Position numbers and translations under genes: made by a program. From CAMBDR01 sp046597185 (GTDB lineage: Bacteria; Pseudomonadota; Gammaproteobacteria; Burkholderiales; Burkholderiaceae_D), in contig JBKJLF010000494.1 in NCBI GenBank assembly GCA_046597185.1, positions 1 to 7,421 of the forward strand: 7,421 nt of DNA, written 5' to 3'. Each line of letters begins with the position of its first letter. The first letter of the stretch is position 1. The notes beneath the pieces are model-generated. The model made no database searches. It was not told the DNA's origin and saw only the letters and a list, made by a program, of their open reading frames with translations. This document shows positions 1-6,558 of this stretch, piece by piece.

Positions 1-1343
1 TACGCAATCGGGGTTTGATAAGGGCTGCCAGCGGCTGCCACGCTGCTGCGGTAGCGGCTGCGCGCGCCTGACATCCAGGCCCCGCCGCGCTTGCCTTTTC
101 TGGCATATAAATCGATATAAAATTGACCGATCAACTGGCCATCGCGCTCGATGCGGAAAAATTGCACATCCGGGTGCCAAGTGGTGGCTTGATCCGGTAA
201 GATTTGCACTTTGTACATCGATTCAATCAAGCTAAACAAGCCTTGTAACACCTTGGGGGCAGGGAAGTATTGTTTCACTTCTTCTTGCGAAAAGGCATAA
301 TTGGTTTCGCGCAGCTTTTCTGAAGCATAGCTCAAATCCCAAACCTGTAATTCATCCAAGCCTAACTGCTGGCTGGCAAATTGGCGCAACTCGGCCAAAT
401 CCTGCTCGGCATACGGGCGCGCATGTTGCGCCAGTTGTTGTAAAAAGTCGATCACTTGCTGTGGGCTTTGCGCCATTTTGGGTGCCAGTGACACTTCGGC
501 AAAATTGGCGTAGCCTAACATTTTGGCTTCTTCCGCACGCAAGGCCAGCAGGGTTTGGATGTTGGCTGAATTGTCCCACTGTTCGGGCTGGCTAAACATC
601 TCACCTTGATCGGAGGCCTTGGTAACGTTGGCGCGATACACGATGGAACGTAGCTTGCGATTATTGGCGTATTGTAGAACCGGGAAAAATGAGGGGAAGT
701 GCAGCGTAAAGCGGTAACCTGCCACGCCCGCAGCTTCTGCGGTTGCGCGCGCCGCCTGTTTGGCGTCTTCGGGGATGCCGTCAAGCTCGGCTTCATTTTC
801 CACATCCAAATGAAAATCATTGGTGGCATCGAGCACGTTTTCCGAAAACCGGGTCGAGGTTTTGGCAGCCAGTTCCTGGATTTCGGCAAACCTTGGTTTT
901 TGCTCCTCGGGTAATTCGGCCCCGCCCAGGCGAAAATCACGCAACGCGTCTTGGATCACTTTTTTCTGAGCGTTATTTAAGGCAGCGTAAGTGGGGCTGG
1001 CGGCGATGGCTTTGTATTGTTGAAACAGCTTCAGGTTTTGCGACAGCGAAGTAAAAAATTCGGTCACCTTGGGTTGATTTTCATTGTAGGCGGCGCGCAG
1101 TTCGGGGTTGTCCATGACGCCGTTCAAGTGGCTGATGGCACCCCAGGCGCGGCCCAAGGCTTGCGTGCCCTGTTCAAATGGCTCGATGAAATTATCCCAG
1201 CAGATGTCGGCAATGGGCTGCTCCAATCTGGCCACGCAATCCCGGTTTTGCGCCAATAACAGATCAATCGCCGGGCCAACATGTTCCGCTTTGATTTTAT
1301 CGAACGCAATTAAACCGTTTAAATTGAGTAAGGGATTATCCAT
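1..1343 (-). CDS. prlC: Oligopeptidase A (M3 family zinc metallopeptidase), N-terminal two thirds, cut by window edge
   Basis: Cytoplasmic M3-family endopeptidase that degrades short peptides, including signal-peptide fragments. The frame is open without interruption from the ATG at 1343 to base 1, giving 447 codons; the E. coli protein has 680 residues. It begins MDNPLLNLNGLIAFDKI, close to the E. coli start. Visible family stretches are SHLNGV (about residue 72), the NVLDAT segment, KASDQG, EQWDNS, the MAQSPQQVIDFL segment, and DLYARKGKRGGAWM near the edge, which lies just before the catalytic domain core. The HEFGH zinc motif falls outside the window, so catalytic competence cannot be judged. 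An AAAGG ribosome site sits about 6 bases before the ATG. It follows folD by 56 bp on the same strand and is probably co-transcribed with it. No frameshift is visible. Identification is very secure; only the C-terminus is unseen. Confidence 0.95.
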   Translation of the reverse strand, partial: MDNPLLNLNGLIAFDKIKAEHVGPAIDLLLAQNRDCVARLEQPIADICWDNFIEPFEQGTQALGRAWGAISHLNGVMDNPELRAAYNENQPKVTEFFTSLSQNLKLFQQYKAIAASPTYAALNNAQKKVIQDALRDFRLGGAELPEEQKPRFAEIQELAAKTSTRFSENVLDATNDFHLDVENEAELDGIPEDAKQAARATAEAAGVAGYRFTLHFPSFFPVLQYANNRKLRSIVYRANVTKASDQGEMFSQPEQWDNSANIQTLLALRAEEAKMLGYANFAEVSLAPKMAQSPQQVIDFLQQLAQHARPYAEQDLAELRQFASQQLGLDELQVWDLSYASEKLRETNYAFSQEEVKQYFPAPKVLQGLFSLIESMYKVQILPDQATTWHPDVQFFRIERDGQLIGQFYIDLYARKGKRGGAWMSGARSRYRSSVAAAGSPYQTPIA

Positions 1344-1399
1344 TTGCTGCCTTTGTCTACAAGAATAAAAAATGATCAATGAGTTTATCAACGAATGGT

Positions 1400-2248
1400 T
1401 TAAGCCACGCGCTCTGTCGCTTCAATCGTATTGACCAATAACATGGTAATGGTCATTGGCCCTACGCCACCTGGCACCGGGGAAATATAACCCGCCACTT
1501 CGCTGGCACTGGCAAAATCCACGTCGCCGCACAACTTGCCTTGGTCGTCGCGGTTAATGCCCACGTCAATCACCAGTGCGCCGGGTTTAATCATATCGCC
1601 ACGCAAGGTATTGCGCCGTCCCACTGCAGCCACCACAATATCAGCCTGGCGCGTGTGGTAAGCCAAATCCGGCGTGCCGCTATGGCATATGGTGACGGTG
1701 GCATTGGCTTGCAAGAGCAAAAGTGCCATTGGTTTGCCAACGGTATTGCTGCGCCCGATGACTACCGCGTGTTTGCCGCGTAAATCAAGCCCGGTGCTTT
1801 CAATCATTTTCATGCAGCCATAGGGGGTGCAAGGGCGAAAACCGGGTAAGCCACTCATCAATTCGCCCGCACTTAAGACCGAATAGCCATCGACATCTTT
1901 ATGGGTGGCAATGGCTGCAATCACTTTTTGCGGCGAAATATGCTTGGGTAACGGCATTTGCACCAAAATTCCGTGGATGCTGGCATCGGCATTCAAGGCG
2001 GCAATGCGCGCCAGCAAGTCGGCTTCTGACAGATTGGCATCATATTTTTCAAAAACCGAATGCAAACCCGTGTCGGCGCAGGCTTTCACTTTATTGCGCA
2101 CATACACCTGGCTGGCCGGGTCTTCACCCACCAAAATGACGGCCAGGCCCGGTTGCTTGCCCTGGGCGGTGAGTGCGGCGGCGCGCAAGCCAACTTGGGC
2201 GCGCAGTTGTTTGGAAAGGTCGTTGCCGTTGATGATTTGAGCTGACAT
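1400..2248 (-). CDS. folD: Bifunctional methylenetetrahydrofolate dehydrogenase / methenyltetrahydrofolate cyclohydrolase FolD
   Basis: Catalyses NADP-dependent oxidation of 5,10-methylene-THF and hydrolysis of 5,10-methenyl-THF to 10-formyl-THF, supplying one-carbon units for purine and formyl-methionine synthesis; cytosolic homodimer. The product has 282 residues, near the usual 285-290. The YVRNK segment gives Tyr49 and the catalytic Lys53. VQMPLP supplies Gln97, DVDG supplies Asp120, PCTP is at 139-142, the nucleotide-binding GRSNTVGKP is at 165-173, and PVPGGVGPMT is at 258-267. All expected active-site residues are present. The start MSAQIINGN is the family start, but no good Shine-Dalgarno precedes it, which suggests modest or coupled initiation. 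It lies 57 bp after exbD and 56 bp before prlC on the same strand. Confidence 0.98.
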   Translation of the reverse strand: MSAQIINGNDLSKQLRAQVGLRAAALTAQGKQPGLAVILVGEDPASQVYVRNKVKACADTGLHSVFEKYDANLSEADLLARIAALNADASIHGILVQMPLPKHISPQKVIAAIATHKDVDGYSVLSAGELMSGLPGFRPCTPYGCMKMIESTGLDLRGKHAVVIGRSNTVGKPMALLLLQANATVTICHSGTPDLAYHTRQADIVVAAVGRRNTLRGDMIKPGALVIDVGINRDDQGKLCGDVDFASASEVAGYISPVPGGVGPMTITMLLVNTIEATERVA

Positions 2249-2305
2249 GGTGATAGGCGATTAAAATAAAAGTGAATGGGGTGAATGTTTTAATGTATGG
2301 CTGTT

Positions 2306-2734
2306 TCAAGGTTTGCTGTCGGCTTTCGGTTGGGTCACAAAACCCAGCTTGGTGATGCCACTTTTTTGTGCGCTGGCCATTACCTGGGCCATGATTTCGT
2401 AGCGGGTATCATTGTCGGCCCGAATTTGCAAATCCGGCTGCGGCTCGCGTTGGGCGGCCAGTTTCAGGCGTTTTTCCAGTTCCGGCAGCGTAACCAAATC
2501 ATTATTCCAATACAGTTTGGCGCGTCCATCAATCGAAATCGTCACCGCTTCGCCTTGCGGCGCGGCTACTTCGGCTTCCACTTTGGGTAAATCGAGTTGG
2601 ATCGAATGCGTCAGCAGGGGCGCGGTGATGATGAAAATTACCAATAACACCAGCATCACATCCACCATCGGCGTGACATTGATTTCTGCCATCGGGGGCA
2701 AATTACTTTTCGGGTCAAAACTGCCAAAAGCCAT
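2306..2734 (-). CDS. exbD: ExbD/TolR-family biopolymer transport protein
   Basis: Inner-membrane partner of ExbB. It uses the proton gradient to energise TonB-dependent outer-membrane transporters, or a related envelope task. The product has 142 residues: a short cytoplasmic N-terminus with NLPPMAEINVTPMVDVML, one membrane helix at about 24-42 carrying the functional Asp25, then a periplasmic domain of about 95 residues. Length and order match ExbD. The ATG at 2734 has an AGAGG ribosome site about 7 bases upstream. It lies 47 bp after exbB. TolR is the close alternative, but no tolA, tolB or pal is nearby, and the dapB-exbB-exbD neighbourhood favours the ExbD name. No tonB gene lies in the window, so the TonB partner is unknown. 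Confidence 0.92.
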   Translation of the reverse strand: MAFGSFDPKSNLPPMAEINVTPMVDVMLVLLVIFIITAPLLTHSIQLDLPKVEAEVAAPQGEAVTISIDGRAKLYWNNDLVTLPELEKRLKLAAQREPQPDLQIRADNDTRYEIMAQVMASAQKSGITKLGFVTQPKADSKP

Positions 2735-2781
2735 GCTGTGCCTCTTTGGTGTAAATATTTAACCGTCGTTCAGCCGCTGGT

Positions 2782-3474
2782 TCAAGCCGCTTGGCGCTTG
2801 CCGGTCGTTAAGTAGGAATGCAAATCGTGAGCAAAACCATCCAGTTCGGCCAGGGTCACCCGATTCATGCGCCCCAAAGCATTGTAGGCCAAAACGGCCG
2901 GAATGGCGACCACCAGACCCAGCGCCGTCATAATCAACGCTTCACCCACTGGCCCGGCGATTTTATCGATTTGCACCGTGCCCGTGAACGACACCGCCGC
3001 CAGCGCATGGTAAATGCCCCACACCGTGCCCAACAAGCCAACAAAGGGCGCGGTTGCGCCAATTGAGGCCAGAATGGTCAGGCCCGCCTCGAGGCGCAGG
3101 GTAGCGCGGGTAATATCCTGGCGTAGATGGCGCGTAATGCGCTCACCGGGATCGACTTCCGCTTCCATGGTATGGGCTGGTTTTTCACTCGCTTGCATCA
3201 CGTTCAGACAATGGCGCGCCAATGGCGTATAAATTTGTTCCAGATCGGTTTGTTCCAGGCTGGCGATGGCATCGCTCAGTTGCGGTGCTTGCCAAAATTG
3301 ATCCAGCCCACGCGCGCTACGGCGCACGCGCCAAGTGCTCCATAGCTTGGATAAAATAAAATACCAACTCAGCAGTGACATAAAAATCAAGGCAATCGCC
3401 ACCAAATGACTGATGGCATCACCCTGCGCCCAATAGCGCGCCAGATTAAAGCCGGGTTGTGCGAGTGTATTCAT
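2782..3474 (-). CDS. exbB: ExbB/TolQ/MotA-family proton channel protein
   Basis: Inner-membrane proton channel subunit that works with ExbD. The product has 230 residues with three predicted helices at about 22-45, 130-157 and 173-197, and a cytoplasmic loop between the first two. Signature stretches are ILASIGATAPFVGLLGTVWGI-like (about 134-154, Thr150) and GEALIMTALGLVVAIPAV (about 177-194, Thr183), whose two threonines line the proton path in this family. An AAGGAA ribosome site precedes the ATG at 3474 by about 6 bases. It starts 26 bp after the dapB stop, so it is very likely in the same transcript. TolQ is the alternative family name; the absence of other tol genes argues against it. 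Confidence 0.93.
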   Translation of the reverse strand: MNTLAQPGFNLARYWAQGDAISHLVAIALIFMSLLSWYFILSKLWSTWRVRRSARGLDQFWQAPQLSDAIASLEQTDLEQIYTPLARHCLNVMQASEKPAHTMEAEVDPGERITRHLRQDITRATLRLEAGLTILASIGATAPFVGLLGTVWGIYHALAAVSFTGTVQIDKIAGPVGEALIMTALGLVVAIPAVLAYNALGRMNRVTLAELDGFAHDLHSYLTTGKRQAA

Positions 3475-3500
3475 GCGCGTTCCTTGGTGCTTTGTACCGT

Positions 3501-4310
3501 TTAACTACGTAAGCCTAATACGTCTTGCATATCAAATAAGCCGTGTGTCTTGCCTGCCAAAAACTGCGCGGCGCGCACAGCGCCCTGGGCGTAGGTGGCG
3601 CGGCTGCTGGATTTATGGCTAATTTCAATCCGCTCGCCGATGCCGGCAAACAACACCGTATGGTCACCGACAATATCGCCACCGCGAATGGTGGCAAAGC
3701 CGATGGACGACGGGTCGCGCGGCCCGGTCACGCCTTCGCGTGCGAACACGCCGTGCTGATCCAGATTGCGGCCCAGGGTATCGGCGATCACCTGACCCAT
3801 TTGCAGCGCCGTGCCGGATGGTGCATCCACCTTATGGCGGTGGTGCGCTTCGATAATTTCGATATCGTAGCCTTGGGCAAAGTTTTTGGCCGCCATTTCC
3901 AGCAGTTTCATGGTCACATTCACCCCCACACTCATGTTTGGTGCAAACACGATGGCAATTTTTTCAGCGGCGGCGGCAATTGCGGCTTTGCCTGCTGCAT
4001 CAAAACCGGTGGTGCCGATAATCATTTTTTTGCCGTGGGCGGCGCAAAAGGCCAAATGTTCGAGCGTGCCTTCGGGCCGGGTGAAATCGATCAAATAATC
4101 GGCGTCGGCCAGCCCCAGGGCCAGCTTGTCCTGTATGGTAACGCCGCAGGGTTGGCCCAGAAAGGCGCTGGCGTCTTGCCCGATGGCGGGGCTGTTGGTG
4201 CGATCCAGCGCGCCAGATAGTTGCGCAAGAGATTGACTGATCAGGGTTTCGATCAGAATGTGGCCCATACGGCCACTGGCCCCGGCGATGGCGATTTTTA
4301 ATGGCGTCAT
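3501..4310 (-). CDS. dapB: 4-hydroxy-tetrahydrodipicolinate reductase DapB
   Basis: Reduces 4-hydroxy-tetrahydrodipicolinate with NAD(P)H in the diaminopimelate/lysine pathway, which feeds peptidoglycan and protein synthesis; cytosolic tetramer. The product has 269 residues, the usual length. It starts MTPLKIAIAGASGRMG with the Rossmann GAxGRMG at 10-16. DFTRPEGTLEHLAFC is near 75-89, the IIGTTGFD segment is near 97-104, and the catalytic EAHHRHKVDAPSGTA stretch gives His156, His157 and Lys160. I chose the ATG at 4310. The frame stays open upstream to 4562, but that extension lies inside bamE in another frame and resembles nothing in DapB. The start is only 4 bp beyond the bamE stop and has no clear Shine-Dalgarno, so translation is probably coupled to bamE. 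Confidence 0.98.
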   Translation of the reverse strand: MTPLKIAIAGASGRMGHILIETLISQSLAQLSGALDRTNSPAIGQDASAFLGQPCGVTIQDKLALGLADADYLIDFTRPEGTLEHLAFCAAHGKKMIIGTTGFDAAGKAAIAAAAEKIAIVFAPNMSVGVNVTMKLLEMAAKNFAQGYDIEIIEAHHRHKVDAPSGTALQMGQVIADTLGRNLDQHGVFAREGVTGPRDPSSIGFATIRGGDIVGDHTVLFAGIGERIEISHKSSSRATYAQGAVRAAQFLAGKTHGLFDMQDVLGLRS

Positions 4311-4314
4311 GGCA

Positions 4315-4998
4315 TTATTTTGTTTGAGTGGGCGGTTGCGTGGATTCAGCAGGCGCAGGGCTGGTTTTTTTGACTGGTCCGGCCAATTGGTTGATATAGT
4401 CTTGCTCGGTGGGCAAATCTTTGCCACTAAAGCGCGCGACTTTTTCATCTTTAAAAAACACCGTGACACGGCTGGCGGTGACTTCGCCATTGCCTTTTTG
4501 CAGGCGGAAGGGGTAATCCCAACGATCGGCGTGAAACACATCGGCCACCAGGGGCGTGCCAAGAATAAAGCGCACTTGTTCGCGCGTCATGCCTTCTTTC
4601 AATTGCGAGATTTGCTCCTGGGAAATAAAGTTGCCCTGTTGGATGTTAACGCGAAACGGGGTAAAACGGTACAATAATTGTTGCAGCCAGGTTTTGTTTG
4701 TCACCGTGGTTTGCACCCCGTCCGTGCTGCTGCTGGCCGTGGTGCTGGTGCTGCTTGAGCTGGCAAGTACGGGGGCCGGCGCAGCAGCTGCGGTGGTGGC
4801 AACGGGCGCGGGGGGCGGGTTGGATTTGGCCCCACCTGCGGTCACGTAATCGGCCTGGGACGGATCACCGATTAAGGGATTGGGTTTGCTGGCGCAGCCC
4901 ACTATCAACAAGGCCAAACAGGCGGCGCTAATCGCCTTCGTTGACCTTGAAAGGTTTAATTGACAATTTTTTGAAGAAATATAAGATGAGATACGCAT
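4315..4998 (-). CDS. bamE: Outer-membrane assembly lipoprotein BamE (SmpA/OmlA) with long low-complexity linker
   Basis: Lipoprotein of the BAM complex that inserts beta-barrel proteins into the outer membrane. With the ATG at 4998 the product has 227 residues, about twice E. coli BamE (113). A signal peptide ends in the lipobox LIVG-Cys35. Residues 36-105 form a linker rich in Ala, Pro, Ser and Thr (PPPAP, AAAAPAP, SSSSTSTTASSS). The BamE core runs from about 110 to 195, with IQQGN, QLKEGMTREQVRFILGTPL and the HADRWDYPF segment. A Pro/Thr-rich tail ends the protein. A TTG at 5010 would add four residues; neither start has a good ribosome site, and I prefer ATG. It heads the minus-strand gene series and is divergent from fur, the usual betaproteobacterial arrangement. 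Confidence 0.92.
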   Translation of the reverse strand: MRISSYISSKNCQLNLSRSTKAISAACLALLIVGCASKPNPLIGDPSQADYVTAGGAKSNPPPAPVATTAAAAPAPVLASSSSTSTTASSSTDGVQTTVTNKTWLQQLLYRFTPFRVNIQQGNFISQEQISQLKEGMTREQVRFILGTPLVADVFHADRWDYPFRLQKGNGEVTASRVTVFFKDEKVARFSGKDLPTEQDYINQLAGPVKKTSPAPAESTQPPTQTK

Positions 4999-5018
4999 AA
5001 GTAATCGCAATTAAATTG

Positions 5019-5035
5019 AGCGCGGATGCTGCGCT
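5019..5035. repeat. Inverted repeat (AGCGC / GCGCT) in the bamE leader
   Basis: Arms AGCGC at 5019-5023 and GCGCT at 5031-5035 enclose a 7-base loop. The dyad lies between the proposed bamE -10 and its start codon. It could fold in the bamE leader RNA or be a protein site in the fur-bamE gap. No U-run follows on either strand, so it is not a typical terminator. Its role is unknown and it could be chance. Confidence 0.35.
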
Positions 5036-5051
5036 AGTGCCAAAACCCTAT

Positions 5052-5082
5052 ATCATAATGCAGTTGATCCTTCTGTGAGTAA
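5052..5082 (-). promoter_or_regulatory. Possible bamE-operon promoter
   Basis: On the minus strand TATGAT at 5057-5052 matches the sigma-70 -10 consensus in five of six positions. The -35 region is poor: TTACTC at 5082-5077, with a 19-bp spacer, is the nearest candidate. Initiation here would give a leader of about 45 bases before the ATG at 4998. On the other strand CATAAT (5054-5059) overlaps it and could be the -10 of fur, so the two divergent promoters may share this spot. Confidence 0.35.
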
Positions 5083-5087
5083 TAAAC

Positions 5088-5516
5088 ATGAATAATACCC
5101 CCACTGATTTGAAATCCAGCGGCTTGAAAGCCACCTTACCCCGTTTAAAAATCCTTGAAATTTTCCAAAATAGCAAGGTTCGGCATTTGACGGCGGAAGA
5201 TGTGTATAAAGTGTTATTAAATGAGAGCATGGACATTGGTTTGGCCACGGTGTACCGGGTATTGATGCAGTTTGAGCAGGCGGGCTTGCTGAATCGCAAC
5301 CATTTTGAATCGGGCAAGGCGATTTTTGAATTAAACGAAGGCGAGCATCATGACCATTTGGTGTGTCTGGATTGTGGCCGGGTGGAAGAATTTTGCGATG
5401 TGGAAATTGAGAAAAGGCAAAACAATATTGCACAACAACGTGGGTTTGTGATTGCTGAGCATTCGCTGGCGATTTATGGCCATTGTGTAAAAACCGAATG
5501 CCCGCATCGGGGCTAG
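5088..5516 (+). CDS. fur: Ferric uptake regulator Fur
   Basis: Iron-responsive repressor: a dimer with Fe2+ binds Fur boxes and represses uptake genes. The product has 142 residues, typical for Fur. An N-terminal winged helix covers about 1-82, with LKATLPRLKILEIF near 13-26, LTAEDVYK near 34-41 and the recognition helix GLATVYRVL at 51-59. The C-terminal dimer and metal domain carries HHDH (87-90), the CLDC pair Cys93/Cys96 and a second pair Cys133/Cys138 (C-x4-C), as in structural-zinc Fur proteins. These features fit Fur better than Zur or PerR, though metal choice cannot be proved from sequence. The ATG gives the standard N-terminus; the ribosome site is weak (GTGAG about 8 bases upstream). 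It is divergent from bamE. Confidence 0.96.
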   Translation: MNNTPTDLKSSGLKATLPRLKILEIFQNSKVRHLTAEDVYKVLLNESMDIGLATVYRVLMQFEQAGLLNRNHFESGKAIFELNEGEHHDHLVCLDCGRVEEFCDVEIEKRQNNIAQQRGFVIAEHSLAIYGHCVKTECPHRG

Positions 5517-5564
5517 GGCCGGCGTAAGGAAGAACCGACAAGAAAAATAGACCCTGACTTTCTC

Positions 5565-5912
5565 ATGACTGAGCAACTTGTCCGCTTCAAGCGCGAAACA
5601 CGTCACCTGGACAACGAGGCTTGCCTCAATTGCAGCACCGCCTATACGGGCAAATTTTGTCCAGAGTGTGGGCAAGAGTCGTACACGGGGGCACCCACGG
5701 CGTGGGCTTTTATTTACGAGTTTCTTACCAAAAATGTATTGGAAGGCGGCAAGCTACCGCTGACGCTGTGGTATTTGTTGCGTTATCCTGGCTTGTTGAC
5801 GGTGGATTTTCTGGAAGGGCGGCGTGCGCGCTTTGTTCGTTTGGCGGAATTGATTATTACCAATATGGTGATGCTGGCCCTGGTTTTGTTTGGGGTATTT
5901 GGGGCGGTGTGA
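5565..5912 (+). CDS. Short zinc-ribbon membrane protein, DUF3667-like, probably truncated
   Basis: Function unknown. The product has 115 residues. A four-cysteine zinc ribbon has Cys20, Cys23, Cys32 and Cys35 (CLNC, then GKFCPECGQE). Next comes GKLPLTLWYLLRYPGLLTV near 62-80, then FLEGRRARFVR near 82-92, and one hydrophobic helix at about 93-115 where the protein stops. The order ribbon, PG motif, GRRARFV and membrane helix matches what I know of the DUF3667 family, whose members usually continue for a further 100-200 residues with more helices. This copy is therefore either a minimal form or a gene broken near 5910. The frame beyond the TGA does not continue convincingly. It has no clear ribosome site and begins 48 bp after the fur stop in the same direction, so it may be read from the fur transcript. 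Confidence 0.6.
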   Translation: MTEQLVRFKRETRHLDNEACLNCSTAYTGKFCPECGQESYTGAPTAWAFIYEFLTKNVLEGGKLPLTLWYLLRYPGLLTVDFLEGRRARFVRLAELIITNMVMLALVLFGVFGAV

Positions 5913-6171
5913 TTGTGCTCGCATATATTTCCCCATTTTTCACCTGCATAACAGCAAAATCTATCTGATCGCATATTCTTACTGCCGTAGACCATCAAAT
6001 GTCAGGTAGGCACCCTGTGCTACCCGCTGTTTCTTGATTGGCTTGCATAACTAATCCGTTAGCGATTTTTACGCAATTTCCTTGCTGATCTCGTATAAGT
6101 TGAATTACACTGTTTTTTTACACAGTAGAATTGTAAAAAGCGGATTTATCCAAAATACCAAGCACAACTGC
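5913..6171. other. AT-rich intergenic stretch with no convincing gene
   Basis: This stretch separates the truncated DUF3667-like gene from the toxin-antitoxin promoter. No frame has a start with a ribosome site and family-like product. Two short open stretches are worth noting. One is on the plus strand in the third frame up to a TAG at 6007-6009, ending YSYCRRPSNVR. The other is on the minus strand from 6115 to a stop at 5995, including GNCVKIANGLVMQANQE. Either could be a decayed gene remnant; both are short enough to be chance. A stem-loop at 6005-6024 lies inside. Confidence 0.4.
6005..6024. repeat. Stem-loop, 8-bp stem with one bulged G
   Basis: The arms GGTAG-g-CAC and GTGCTACC pair over eight base pairs with one bulged G and a CCT loop. 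On the plus strand a TTTCTT run follows six bases later, so it might act as a weak terminator for the fur/DUF3667-side transcript. A mobile-element end or a chance dyad is also possible. Confidence 0.35.
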
Positions 6172-6200
6172 TTGACGTACTTCGGATAATTGTATAAAAT
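6172..6200 (+). promoter_or_regulatory. Sigma-70-like promoter of the toxin-antitoxin pair
   Basis: TTGACG at 6172-6177 is five of six to the -35 consensus. TAAAAT at 6195-6200 is a -10 with an exact 17-bp spacer; TATAAA at 6193-6198 with 15 bp is an alternative. The toxin ATG at 6221 is 20 bases past the -10, leaving a leader of only about 14 bases. Confidence 0.65.
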
Positions 6201-6207
6201 TTTATAC
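6192..6207. promoter_or_regulatory. Perfect 16-bp palindrome over the -10, likely antitoxin operator
   Basis: GTATAAAATTTTATAC reads identically on both strands and covers the proposed -10 hexamer. Short direct copies of CGGATAA at 6183-6189 and 6207-6213 flank it, 24 bp apart. Binding by the helix-turn-helix antitoxin encoded downstream would block polymerase, the normal autorepression mode of such modules. Operator function is inferred from position and symmetry. Confidence 0.6.
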
Positions 6208-6220
6208 GGATAAAACAGCC

Positions 6221-6553
6221 ATGGAACAGGAAAAAGCGCTACGCTGGCTTGGTTCATCTTATGCCGATTTGCTGGCATTTCCCTATGAACCCAGAAAAAC
6301 CGCAGGATTTCAGTTAGGCAAGGTTCAGGCAGGATTGGAACCGGATGACTGGAAGCCATTCATTGAAGTAGGTGCGGGTGTGCGGGAAATTCGCATCAGG
6401 GATAGTCAAGGAATTTACCGCGTCTTGTATGTCGCCAAATTTGAAGAAGCCATTTACGTGCTGCATTGTTTCCAGAAAAAGACCCAAACTACCAGCCAAC
6501 AAGACAAACAAATTGCACAAGCGCGTTACCGCGCACTTTTGCAGGAAAGATAA
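6221..6553 (+). CDS. higB: HigB/RelE-superfamily toxin (phage Gp49-like family)
   Basis: Toxin of a type II toxin-antitoxin module. Relatives are ribosome-dependent mRNA interferases of the RelE/ParE fold. The product has 110 residues, full length for the Gp49-like group. It shows RWLGSSYADLLAFP near 8-21, VREIRIRDSQGIYRVLYVAKF near 54-74 (given in parts: REIRIRD, then GIYRVLYV), and LHCFQKKTQTTSQQD near 81-95, a highly characteristic tail of the family. The basic FQKKTQ segment and Tyr66 are the kind of residues used for RNA contact. The toxin precedes the antitoxin by 5 bp, the HigBA order. A GGA about 9 bases before the ATG is a weak ribosome site. I see no truncation. Confidence 0.9.
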   Translation: MEQEKALRWLGSSYADLLAFPYEPRKTAGFQLGKVQAGLEPDDWKPFIEVGAGVREIRIRDSQGIYRVLYVAKFEEAIYVLHCFQKKTQTTSQQDKQIAQARYRALLQER

Positions 6554-6558
6554 ATATC

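Noticed and set aside
1344..1399. Terminator between folD and prlC
   Set aside because: A T-run exists on the transcribed strand (TTTTTT near 1365-1372), but the preceding dyad has only about 4 bp (TGAT/ATCA).
3543..4220. 225-codon open frame on the plus strand opposite dapB
   Set aside because: It is antisense to a complete conserved gene, its His/Gly-rich composition is typical of a shadow frame, and nothing family-like is seen.
4311..4562. 84-codon in-frame extension upstream of dapB, inside bamE
   Set aside because: It overlaps the conserved BamE C-terminal coding sequence in another frame, has no DapB similarity, and the ATG at 4310 gives the exact family N-terminus.
5046..5068. Fur box in the fur-bamE gap
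   Set aside because: The sequence is AT-rich around TATCATAATG, but the match to the inverted GATAAT pattern is too poor to claim a site.
6005..6024. REP element
   Set aside because: It contains GTAG before a hairpin, but there is a single copy, the GTAG is inside the stem, and no RAYT transposase is visible.
6051..6070. Integron attC-like core (GTTAGCG) near CTAA...TTAG
   Set aside because: The GTTAGCG motif fails the GTTRRRY pattern at its sixth and seventh positions, there is no paired R''/L'' structure, and no integrase is present.
6109..6126. Hairpin ACTGT...ACAGT around a T-run
   Set aside because: The stem is only 5 bp with an A/T loop, and there is no consistent terminator geometry.
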